Assembly (NCBI GenBank): GCA_021161465.1
Contig: JAGHAM010000015.1
Span: forward strand, 1 to 11,964
DNA length: 11,964 nt
Source of the DNA: Candidatus Iainarchaeum sp.
GTDB taxonomy: Archaea; B1Sed10-29; WALL01; JAGHAM01
Direction: 5' to 3'
A model generated the notes under the pieces. The model had not been told where the DNA came from. It was given only the letters and a program-made list of their open reading frames with translations, and did no database searches. Positions 5,490-11,964 of this stretch are shown piece by piece (within the stretch, counting starts at the first letter, position 1; every line of letters starts with the position of its first letter). A program made the translations under genes and the position numbers.

Positions 5490-8260
5490 AGTTTCTTCCT
5501 TCCTGCACGCTCATAAAATTTCACATCTGGGTTCCTTCTCAAGAAATGATTCACCTGTTTCTCTACATCAATCCGCCTGCCGCTCACTTGCTCACCATAT
5601 ACTTGCTCAAGGACCCTGTAGACACCAGCGCCGTGGAAGCTCCCATACCTATCTTGGATTCTGCGCGCAACTTCCAGAACCAGCTGTTCCTGCTCGACCT
5701 CGCTCGCTGGGAATTCTGCCCAGCGCTCTTTGAGATTCAAGAAATCAAAACTTTTTGACTTGGTCATGAGTGGTCTTGCCCTTAGAACCACAACCAACAG
5801 AAGCGCTACAAAAACCGCAAAAGCTGGGACAAAAACAGAACGACCAGTTAACAAACCTGTCTCAATGTTATTGTGGTCCTCTGCAGAAGCATTAGAAGTG
5901 TAATTTGGCTCTGCGTCATCCACAGAGTCTGGTATGGGTTCTGGTATAAGCTCATTAGTAGTGGTCCTTACTGGAGTAATTTCGCTATTGTTATCCAATG
6001 AGTGGGTAGTGTTAAATTCTGTGGTTGTATTGGTGTCAACGACCTTCGACGTGCCCTCAACCACTACTGGACTGCTAGAGCCTCCACCATATCCGCCACC
6101 AGAAGGATTATGTGGTTGTGGAGAAGCAACAGCATAAGATGCCTGTGATGTGACCCATGTAAAACCATCGGAAGCATTAACTTTACAGGTGAATATGTCA
6201 CCTGGGGACATCTCCTCATCATGCACAATGGTACTATTTGAAAAGTATCTATCATTTTTTAGCCAGTACTGACTCACATCCAGACCGTCGTTATCTGGAT
6301 CCACAGCGGTATAATCACATACTATTGAATGTGTCTCCTTTATTGCTAAGTTTAGCTGTGGAGGCGCGTTCCCTATCTCAACAGTAGCGTTCACTTGCTC
6401 TCCATTTTCCAGGCCATCATTTAGAACCAGCCCGCATGTAATATTGTCCCCTCTAACAAATGACCCAGCAGCCAGTGTACTACTATTTTCATCAAGAAGG
6501 ACACCATTCTTAAACCAGCTAAATGAAGGCTTGGTTTCCTGGCCTTCCTCATTTGAAACATTAGTTACCTCACAATCCAAACCAGTGAGTGTATTTGGCT
6601 TATCTGGTTTGATTCTTGCATCGTAGGTAGGTATGAGATTTATCCTAACTACTTTCTGCACCAGTTGCTCGTTCCCGACTGAATCTTTGGATAGATAAAT
6701 CAGGTAATTGTCACCGCGTGTCAGGAATGTGATATTCTCCCCGTCATTCACTGGTGCATCCGGTGTGCAAGAGCCATTGCTATCAATACAATAAGTTGTT
6801 GTAACATTGCCATCGTGGGAGTCGTTTTCATAAATGGTGATATTATATCCAGGTGGGTGGATTAGGCCGTCATACGAGTCCGTTGTGTTGGGGGGCGTTA
6901 GGTCCACAAAGACTGTCGCACTAGCATGGTTCTCCTGTATATTTCCAACGTCATCCATGAACTCAACGAAAACAGCTCTCCAGCCATCACCCTGCCCACA
7001 GTTAGGAACGGTTGAAAATCTGAAACCATCGTAACTTGTTGAGTAGTTGGCCCAGTCAGACGAGTTCAAACCATCCTCAGAGCATGCAAACCTCATAAAG
7101 GACGCACCTGTTGAGTTGGTATGTATTAGTGGGTTGTCGCCAGTAAGGTTACTATAGTTCTCTACAGAAAGCCAGCCTACAGTTGGGGGCGTAACATCTG
7201 TTTCGAAATCGTCTTGAATCTTGATTGTATTTAACCCGTCATCGACCAGACAGTAAAAAGTGTGGTTGGCTGTATCCTTTGGGAGTTCTGATGAGCAATT
7301 AAAGCTGAAATTGCCTCCAGATTCCCCAGAAGCTGAACAGATGGATAAGTTGTCTATGTAGCAAAATGCACTTAGGTTCTGCCCAAAATCCAAGTCCTCA
7401 AGTTCAACGTACCATATGCCCTCTGCTCCGCCGCGCGCTTTTGATATGTTCGTAACATAAATTAAAGCAGGTGGATAATCTTTCACCGTCGCATTGATGG
7501 CATAGGTTTTCCCACACTGGCCGAACGAATCGCAAGGAGTGTACTCAACGCGCACTAAATCGCCAATGGACAGGTTGATATCAATCTCGGTAATGTTCTC
7601 AGCCACAAGTTCATCATTCAAAAACCATAGTAAAGATGAATTCCCCTCCAAGTCGCCATCTCTGTCATCAAAGCCTTTTTTAAGCACCAGGTTTGAATGC
7701 GTAAAAAGAGGGTCTGGCAACTGGGGCACTGCTGTTGGAAACCAGTTGTAGTTGTAATTTATTGAGTCAACAAAGAGCTCTGCTATGTCGCCAGCTCCAT
7801 CGCTACCACCCTGCGCGCTGCACCAGAGCTTAACCTGTTTTGTTGATGGATTAAAATAGTCTGAGGACAAATCCCAATAGTTTTCACCCTCGGAACCACA
7901 TGGGCCTAAATCGGTCCAAGAAGAAGTTCGATAATTCCACGCCCATACCCCATTATGCCAGCCACTTCCCGTCCCACTACATCCAGCTCTAATGCCTTTC
8001 ACATCTTGCCAGTCGCCCAAAAAGCCATCCCATGTGAAGGCAACTGTGATGGAAGCATCATTGGTTTTATATTCGCACCATGAAGATAGGTCATCTCCCC
8101 TCAATTTCTCATCTATGCATTCATCAGCATAAAGCACATTGTATGTTTGGGTCAAACCTGGTGAAACATCGCTCCACTTGTGAAGCACACCCGTATGGGC
8201 AAAAGCTGAAGCGAGAAACATGCACAGCATGAAAATTTTAACTAACTCTCCCCCTTTCAT
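5474..8260 (-). CDS. Ig-like surface glycoprotein with cytoplasmic winged-helix-like tail
   Basis: A 928-aa exported single-pass membrane protein. ATG at 8260 is chosen over the longer frame from 8365 because it gives a signal peptide (MKGGELVKIFMLCMFLASAFA, cleavage near 21/22) and has GGTGGTG (8274-8268) 7 bases upstream. Residues about 22-180 look like a Cys-containing beta-sandwich. Then come several Ig-like domains; at least three share a W-x-x-N ... GD-[IL]-[TV] pattern, two with a following Cys, and two contain TPP linkers. There are more than 25 N-x-S/T sequons, then a Gly/Ser hinge (GGGYGGGSSS) and a Thr/Asn-rich stalk. One membrane helix (about 808-826) is followed by RARPLMTKSK. 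The 102-residue cytoplasmic tail ends in three helices plus a hairpin (DVKFYERAGRKKLYRF), like a winged helix. The ligand is unknown. Confidence 0.9.
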   Translation of the reverse strand: MKGGELVKIFMLCMFLASAFAHTGVLHKWSDVSPGLTQTYNVLYADECIDEKLRGDDLSSWCEYKTNDASITVAFTWDGFLGDWQDVKGIRAGCSGTGSGWHNGVWAWNYRTSSWTDLGPCGSEGENYWDLSSDYFNPSTKQVKLWCSAQGGSDGAGDIAELFVDSINYNYNWFPTAVPQLPDPLFTHSNLVLKKGFDDRDGDLEGNSSLLWFLNDELVAENITEIDINLSIGDLVRVEYTPCDSFGQCGKTYAINATVKDYPPALIYVTNISKARGGAEGIWYVELEDLDFGQNLSAFCYIDNLSICSASGESGGNFSFNCSSELPKDTANHTFYCLVDDGLNTIKIQDDFETDVTPPTVGWLSVENYSNLTGDNPLIHTNSTGASFMRFACSEDGLNSSDWANYSTSYDGFRFSTVPNCGQGDGWRAVFVEFMDDVGNIQENHASATVFVDLTPPNTTDSYDGLIHPPGYNITIYENDSHDGNVTTTYCIDSNGSCTPDAPVNDGENITFLTRGDNYLIYLSKDSVGNEQLVQKVVRINLIPTYDARIKPDKPNTLTGLDCEVTNVSNEEGQETKPSFSWFKNGVLLDENSSTLAAGSFVRGDNITCGLVLNDGLENGEQVNATVEIGNAPPQLNLAIKETHSIVCDYTAVDPDNDGLDVSQYWLKNDRYFSNSTIVHDEEMSPGDIFTCKVNASDGFTWVTSQASYAVASPQPHNPSGGGYGGGSSSPVVVEGTSKVVDTNTTTEFNTTHSLDNNSEITPVRTTTNELIPEPIPDSVDDAEPNYTSNASAEDHNNIETGLLTGRSVFVPAFAVFVALLLVVVLRARPLMTKSKSFDFLNLKERWAEFPASEVEQEQLVLEVARRIQDRYGSFHGAGVYRVLEQVYGEQVSGRRIDVEKQVNHFLRRNPDVKFYERAGRKKLYRFD
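5477..5782 (-). other. Putative cytoplasmic winged-helix domain of the Ig-like protein
   Basis: The last 102 residues lie inside by topology. Predicted by eye: helix EQLVLEVARRIQDRY, helix GAGVYRVLEQVYGE, helix IDVEKQVNHFLRRN, then a strand-turn-strand VKFYERAGRKKLYRF with basic residues in the turn. The order H-H-H-wing and the basic wing suggest DNA binding, but this is a fold guess without a named family. Confidence 0.45.
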
Positions 8261-8348
8261 AAAAACACACCACCATATAGTGGTTACATTTCCTGTTTTC
8301 CCAAATAAAAACTTTTTGGTAATTTTTGCATAAAAATAAGATATCCGC
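8261..8348 (-). promoter_or_regulatory. Promoter and leader of the Ig-like surface protein
   Basis: Minus-strand TTTTTATTT (about 8312-8302) is a TATA candidate that would place the start of transcription near 8280 and leave a leader of about 20 bases. The leader contains the Shine-Dalgarno-like GGTGGTG (8274-8268). A short hairpin ACCAC (8284-8280), six-base loop, GTGGT (8273-8269) would cover part of that site. Read-through from speB is equally possible. Confidence 0.4.
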
Positions 8349-9194
8349 TTACTTCCCGAAAACATAACTAAGAAGGGAGTAAATCAGCTTAGCGGTTGTG
8401 AAATCAGGGGCGTGCAAGCCCTTAATCGGGCAAAGCTCAACAACATCAAATCCAACTATCCTTTTCTTTCTAGCTAGCTCGGAGAGAAAACCCATCACAT
8501 CATACCAACCAAGGCCGCCGGGCTCTGGAGTACCAACAGAAGGTATCAACGAAGGGTCAAACACATCTAAGTCGATTGTAACGTAAACCTTCTTTGATAA
8601 AAAGCCGAGGGCATCCCCGTACCAATTTTTACGACCAATTATGTCCCTAGCCAGAAACACTCTGGAGAGGTCAGCCGCCTCCACTTCCTCCTCATCTGCA
8701 CTCCTTATGCCAACTTGGACTATGTTATCAACAAGTTCATTCACCCTTGCCATGACACAGGCATGGTTAAGCTTACTGCCCATATACTCATCACGTAAAT
8801 CCAGATGCGCATCCAGCTGCAGAACTGACAGCTCGCTGAATTTCTCGGCGTGTGCCTTCACCAAGCCTACTGAAACAGAATGCTCCCCTCCCAAGCCGAC
8901 CACAAACTTACCGTCATCCAGCAAACCCTTTGCCAGTTTGTATGTCCTATCCACAAGCTCCCCTGGTGTCTTAGCCACAACTGGTGGTGAAGTATAGATT
9001 CCCCTCTCAGCTACATTTGTGCCAGTGGCTATATCATACATCTCCATGTTTGCAGAAGCCTTAATTACTGCAGAAGGCCCCTTAGACGAGCCTTTAATCC
9101 AGCTGCTGGTCCTATCGAACGGTATCGGTAACACTGCTATCCTAGATGTTGAATAGTTTGAGAATTCCTTGCTGATACCACCAAAACGTCCCAT
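8349..9194 (-). CDS. speB: Agmatinase family ureohydrolase (SpeB-like)
   Basis: Mn-dependent ureohydrolase of 281 aa, normal length. It likely hydrolyses agmatine to putrescine and urea, or N1-aminopropylagmatine to spermidine as in some thermophilic archaea; sequence alone cannot separate these. Metal-binding motifs are complete: GGEHS (102-106, His105), DAHLD (128-132), DLDVFDP (208-214) and the late E253 in FDVVELCP. DLRDEYMGSKLNHACVM (131-148) resembles archaeal agmatinases and supplies the substrate-loop His144. The ATG at 9194 is preferred to an upstream in-frame TTG at 9203: it is about 28 bases from a TATA-like CTAATAAA (9226-9219) on the minus strand. It is divergent from the gene at 9272. 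The next gene on the same strand follows after 88 bases and is functionally unrelated as far as can be seen. Confidence 0.93.
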   Translation of the reverse strand: MGRFGGISKEFSNYSTSRIAVLPIPFDRTSSWIKGSSKGPSAVIKASANMEMYDIATGTNVAERGIYTSPPVVAKTPGELVDRTYKLAKGLLDDGKFVVGLGGEHSVSVGLVKAHAEKFSELSVLQLDAHLDLRDEYMGSKLNHACVMARVNELVDNIVQVGIRSADEEEVEAADLSRVFLARDIIGRKNWYGDALGFLSKKVYVTIDLDVFDPSLIPSVGTPEPGGLGWYDVMGFLSELARKKRIVGFDVVELCPIKGLHAPDFTTAKLIYSLLSYVFGK

Positions 9195-9271
9195 AGCTTT
9201 CAATTATGTCTGGTTTTGTTTATTAGAATTTGTAGAAAAGAATTTAAAGACCTAATTCCTCATCTTCAACT
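9195..9271. promoter_or_regulatory. Divergent promoter between speB and the 403-aa surface protein
   Basis: This 77-base gap holds two TATA-like elements. CTAATAAA on the minus strand (9226-9219) lies about 28 bases from the speB ATG. AATTTAAAG on the plus strand (9241-9249), preceded by the purine-rich GAAAAG as a possible BRE, is centred about 27 bases from the ATG at 9272. Both spacings fit leaderless transcripts. Confidence 0.6.
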
Positions 9272-10483
9272 ATGAGAAGACTCGTTGTGACGATGCTTAT
9301 GCTTGCCCTTCTGTCAGCTACTGCAATGGCTGAAAGCGCGGTGAAAAAGGACGACTTTGTGGTGAGAGCAAGCGCGCTTCCAACCAAGGTTGATAGCTGG
9401 ATATTCGTTAAGGGAGGGAAACCGGTCTACAACGTAAGCTTGAAATTCAGCAATGTTCCTGATGGCATAAAACTCAAAGAGGATAACACTAAAATCGTCC
9501 CTTATATCACCCCTGCAAGCATGTTTAAGTTAACCTGGAAAGCAATAGCTGAGGCAAACAAGACATATAACCTAACAGATGCATTTGAGGTAACCTCATG
9601 GGACAACTCTGTTTCCTTAACAGCATTTCTCATCAAGGACAATGTAACCACCAACGAAACCGTTACCACCGGCAACCCAGAAGTTTCCATCTACGGGAAG
9701 ACCGATGGTGAAGAATTCTGCGACTACATGAGAAGTCTTCCAGGTGAAGAAAACAATAGTATGTGGAGCAGGGATGATGTATGCCGAGTAAAGATACGCA
9801 TAAACAATGACGAGCCCTTCTACGCTAACGAAAGCGGGATTTTCTTTGGGAAAACCAAGCTTACCAAGCACGGCATTAACGAGATAAATGTAACCGCGAC
9901 AGATGCAGGCGGGAACACCAACACAGTCACATTAGAAGTTAACTACACTGGTGGAGTAGCTGAAGCCGCCCCCACGCCACCGATGGATATCATGCTGGTT
10001 GTTATAGCGTTGGTTGGACTGGCCCTTGTCCTTGGCGTTGTTGGCGGAGTGGTTTTCTTCTTTATGAAAAAGAAGCCTGCAAGCAAGAAGAAAGAAAAAG
10101 CCGAAGTAGGGGAGAAAGGTGTTAAAGCAAAACCATCAAAGCCGATTAAAGAATTAAAGAAGACGCCGAAGGGTATTGAGGCTATGAAGAAAAGAAAGGA
10201 TGAATTGAAGAAGAGGTTAGATGAGCTCTCAGAGAAGAAGAATTTGACAACCGAAGAAAAAGAGGAAAAAATCAGAATAGCTAACGAGCTGGATGATATC
10301 GTTGACAAGCTTCTGGCCAACGATGAATACCTGTTCAAGCTTGAGGAGCGCGCCTTCAAGGCTTTAGTCGACGCGCGTGAAGGCAAGCCCAGCAAACAGA
10401 TAAAGGAAGAGCTAATTGATGAAGGATACACCGCGCGTGAAATAAGCAAGATAAGGGAGTTCTTTGTAAGAGGTAAGAAATAG
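9272..10483 (+). CDS. Secreted single-pass membrane protein sharing the coiled-coil tail module
   Basis: A 403-aa protein with a clear signal peptide (MRRLVVTMLMLALLSATAMA, cleavage near 20/21). The ectodomain (about 21-230) is beta-rich, with several sequons (NVS, NKT, NLT, NVT, NET, NNS, NES). It ends in an Ig-like segment (HGINEINVTATDAGGNTNTVTL). A short AAPTPP linker leads to one membrane helix (238-265) followed by KKKPASKKKEK, so the C-terminus is inside. The tail, 266-403, is a Lys/Glu-rich coiled coil closing with YLFKLEERA, KPSKQIKEEL and DEGYTAREISKIREFF, homologous to the tail of the Cys-rich protein at 1-3201. The two ectodomains look unrelated, so the tail is a shared module. 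Only two cysteines occur, both in the ectodomain (CDY, DVC) and possibly paired. No enzymatic motif; the role is likely adhesion, S-layer linkage or sensing. Confidence 0.9.
   Translation: MRRLVVTMLMLALLSATAMAESAVKKDDFVVRASALPTKVDSWIFVKGGKPVYNVSLKFSNVPDGIKLKEDNTKIVPYITPASMFKLTWKAIAEANKTYNLTDAFEVTSWDNSVSLTAFLIKDNVTTNETVTTGNPEVSIYGKTDGEEFCDYMRSLPGEENNSMWSRDDVCRVKIRINNDEPFYANESGIFFGKTKLTKHGINEINVTATDAGGNTNTVTLEVNYTGGVAEAAPTPPMDIMLVVIALVGLALVLGVVGGVVFFFMKKKPASKKKEKAEVGEKGVKAKPSKPIKELKKTPKGIEAMKKRKDELKKRLDELSEKKNLTTEEKEEKIRIANELDDIVDKLLANDEYLFKLEERAFKALVDAREGKPSKQIKEELIDEGYTAREISKIREFFVRGKK
10067..10480 (+). other. Cytoplasmic coiled coil plus PSK-EEGY module, copy B
   Basis: Begins right after the membrane helix. 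A long Lys/Glu coiled coil (RKDELKKRLDELSEKK and onward) leads into DKLL, DEYL, KAL, GKPSKQI, DEGYTAREI and F.RGKK. The matching positions in copy A (2809-3198) are RKVELRKKLLNLREKA, DKLL, DDYL, KAL, GIPSKEI, EEGYTKKEI and F.RRK. The central part also aligns without gaps from the LT pair onward. Confidence 0.75.
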
Positions 10484-10490
10484 CAGAAAG

Positions 10491-10498
10491 TTTAAATA
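10491..10498 (+). promoter_or_regulatory. TATA box of the right-hand Cys-rich gene
   Basis: TTTAAATA preceded by the purine-rich CAGAAAG as a possible BRE. It begins 8 bases after the stop of the upstream gene and is centred about 29 bases before the ATG at 10524, indicating separate initiation with little or no leader. Confidence 0.65.
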
Positions 10499-10523
10499 TC
10501 TTGTTGTAATAGTTGTTTAATTG

Positions 10524-11964
10524 ATGAATAGACACATACTCTTTGAACTTCTAGTATTTTCTTCTCTAGTTCTCCAGATAGCTGCCAGCGAAACTATCTT
10601 CAGTGACGCTTTTGAACCCATAACAGACAATTGGAGTACCAGCGGAAGTGTCAAAGTAGTTGGTAAATACACGCCGCATTATGGGAGTGTGTGGCTCCCA
10701 AATTATCAATACCCAAAAGGAGGCTTACTTGATTCAACACGGAGACAGCTGCATTTTAGTTGCAATTCAAGTGCTACTTTAGATCTCAATTTTGGGAATA
10801 AGTATTACAAAGACATAACAATAGATTTTTGGAGGGCAGTTAGGAACGTTGAAACAGTAGATGAATGTCTTACCCTAAGTTGGAAAGGGGACATGTGGCA
10901 CAATAGTGTTTGGAAAAGATGTGGAGTAGGTCACGACAACATTGCAGATGAATATGGTTATGTTTCCACAAATGGAGACCTAGATTCACAGGCTGGCCAT
11001 GTCACCAAGGTTCTCTCTAGTTCGACACTAAACAAAATTAAGATTAAGTTTGAATTTAGAGGTTATGGTAGCAATCCTGACGCAGATGGTGGATTCATAG
11101 ATGAATTGAAGGTATCTGGGGATCTAGCCTACGATTGCTCAAAAGAGGATGAATGCCAAACGGAAGGTGAGAAGAGATGTTCTGGAAACACTGTGCAGGA
11201 GTGTGGAAACTGCGATAATGACCCGTGCCTTGAATGGTGTGATGTTGAAACTTGCACTTCAACAGACCCGTGCAACGAAAGCTTCTGTGATGACGGGAAG
11301 TGCGTGACTAAAGAAAACTGTAGTTTAGCCAGTTGTACATCCGCCGCAACCACTTATTGCAACCATAAAAACTGCCACTGCAACGATGACAAACAAAACT
11401 GTGATGAGACTGGGATCGATTGCGGGGGTAGTTGCGAACCATGTGGTGGGGATATCAACGATGGCCTCCCTTGCGAGAAGGATAGTGATTGTATAAGCAA
11501 CCGCTGTGATTTAGGAGACACAGGGAAATGCTTCCATTGTGCTATCTGCCCTGGTACATCTGAACCGGATGCTGTCACTAGTTGTTCAAACCAAGAACCT
11601 GGTGAGTGTGAATACCAGTGTGGTGCAGATCAAGCCTGCGATGATAAACTGATGAACTCGCACTGGATTTCCGACCAGGCGTGTAGAAGTTGTAAGGATT
11701 GCTTGTATAGCAGTGATGACACTGTTGATTTGTGTAGTTGCAGCGCGAGTAACTGTTCCGGCGGTTACTGCGACTCCGGGGACACATGTTATTATGGTGT
11801 GGAGTGCGGTATCGATGGATGGAGTTACAATAGTACATGTTCTACTGCTGATTCATGTGATGCTAATACGCTTGTAACAGGGAAGACCTGCGGTGCTGGT
11901 GGTTGCAGCTCTGGAGCTACGTACACTTGTGACGACACAACGCACACAAACTGCCAGAAGGTAA
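10524..11964 (+). CDS. Secreted Cys-rich protein with N-terminal beta-sandwich (3' partial)
   Basis: The frame is open from ATG 10524 to the right edge, giving 480 complete codons without a stop. Residues 1-21 form a signal peptide (MNRHILFELLVFSSLVLQIAA). Residues about 22-202 look like a jelly-roll or lectin-type beta-sandwich: it starts TIFSDAFEP.TDNWST and ends GGFIDELKVSG, a pattern common in extracellular laminin-G or MAM-like domains. From about residue 205 the protein turns Cys-rich. This part includes the recurring extracellular module QNCDETGIDCGGSC-EPC (about 292-308), known from many secreted bacterial and archaeal proteins, then looser Cys spacing rich in Ser, Thr and Gly. It lacks the GENC repeats of the protein at 1-3201, so it is a different Cys-rich architecture. 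A membrane anchor and tail would lie beyond the window. Its role is probably cell-surface binding. Confidence 0.85.
   Translation, partial: MNRHILFELLVFSSLVLQIAASETIFSDAFEPITDNWSTSGSVKVVGKYTPHYGSVWLPNYQYPKGGLLDSTRRQLHFSCNSSATLDLNFGNKYYKDITIDFWRAVRNVETVDECLTLSWKGDMWHNSVWKRCGVGHDNIADEYGYVSTNGDLDSQAGHVTKVLSSSTLNKIKIKFEFRGYGSNPDADGGFIDELKVSGDLAYDCSKEDECQTEGEKRCSGNTVQECGNCDNDPCLEWCDVETCTSTDPCNESFCDDGKCVTKENCSLASCTSAATTYCNHKNCHCNDDKQNCDETGIDCGGSCEPCGGDINDGLPCEKDSDCISNRCDLGDTGKCFHCAICPGTSEPDAVTSCSNQEPGECEYQCGADQACDDKLMNSHWISDQACRSCKDCLYSSDDTVDLCSCSASNCSGGYCDSGDTCYYGVECGIDGWSYNSTCSTADSCDANTLVTGKTCGAGGCSSGATYTCDDTTHTNCQKV

Noticed and set aside
8261-8365. 35-residue N-terminal extension of the Ig-like protein
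   Set aside because: It would overlap the end of speB and bury the signal peptide; the ATG at 8260 has a ribosome site and gives a normal signal peptide.
9943-10449. 168-aa minus-strand ORF
   Set aside because: Ser/Phe-rich mirror of the Lys/Glu coiled-coil tail of the 9272 gene; a shadow frame.

Overview
The window is archaeal. The evidence is an Orc1/Cdc6 initiator, an archaeal-type agmatinase, TATA boxes about 25-30 bases ahead of several start codons (the leaderless or near-leaderless pattern), AGA/AGG-rich arginine usage and heavily N-glycosylatable secreted proteins. Very Cys-rich repeat proteins with one C-terminal membrane anchor suggest an uncultured euryarchaeal or DPANN-type lineage. 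That placement is inference; no rRNA or other phylogenetic marker is present apart from orc1 and speB.

Layout, left to right. (1) 1-3201 (+): the 3' part of a giant Cys-rich cell-surface protein. It has about 20 Cys repeats, a granulin-like CC ladder, an Ig-like domain, one membrane helix and a coiled-coil cytoplasmic tail. (2) 3273-4487 (+): orc1/cdc6, with an inverted repeat around its TATA box. (3) 4488-4997: an AT-rich gap of about 510 bases holding three iteron-like direct repeats, an ORB-like motif, a 14-bp palindrome that includes a TATA box, and a possible 29-aa membrane micropeptide on the minus strand. This is a plausible replication origin. (4) 4998-5489 (+): an unrecognised charged helical 163-aa protein, converging with and overlapping the next gene by 16 bases. 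(5) 5474-8260 (-): a 928-aa Ig-like surface protein with one membrane helix and a likely winged-helix cytoplasmic domain. (6) 8349-9194 (-): agmatinase family enzyme (speB). (7) 9272-10483 (+): a 403-aa secreted, membrane-anchored protein, divergent from speB, whose cytoplasmic tail is homologous to that of gene 1. (8) 10524-11964 (+): the 5' part of another secreted Cys-rich protein, running off the right edge.

Four of the seven clear genes encode exported surface proteins, and the three whose C-termini are visible are N-out/C-in single-pass proteins. Two of those share one cytoplasmic module behind unrelated ectodomains; the third carries a putative DNA-binding domain. The most interesting content is this modular surface-to-cytoplasm architecture and the possible origin next to orc1. 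No rRNA, tRNA, CRISPR array, transposase or convincing terminator was seen.
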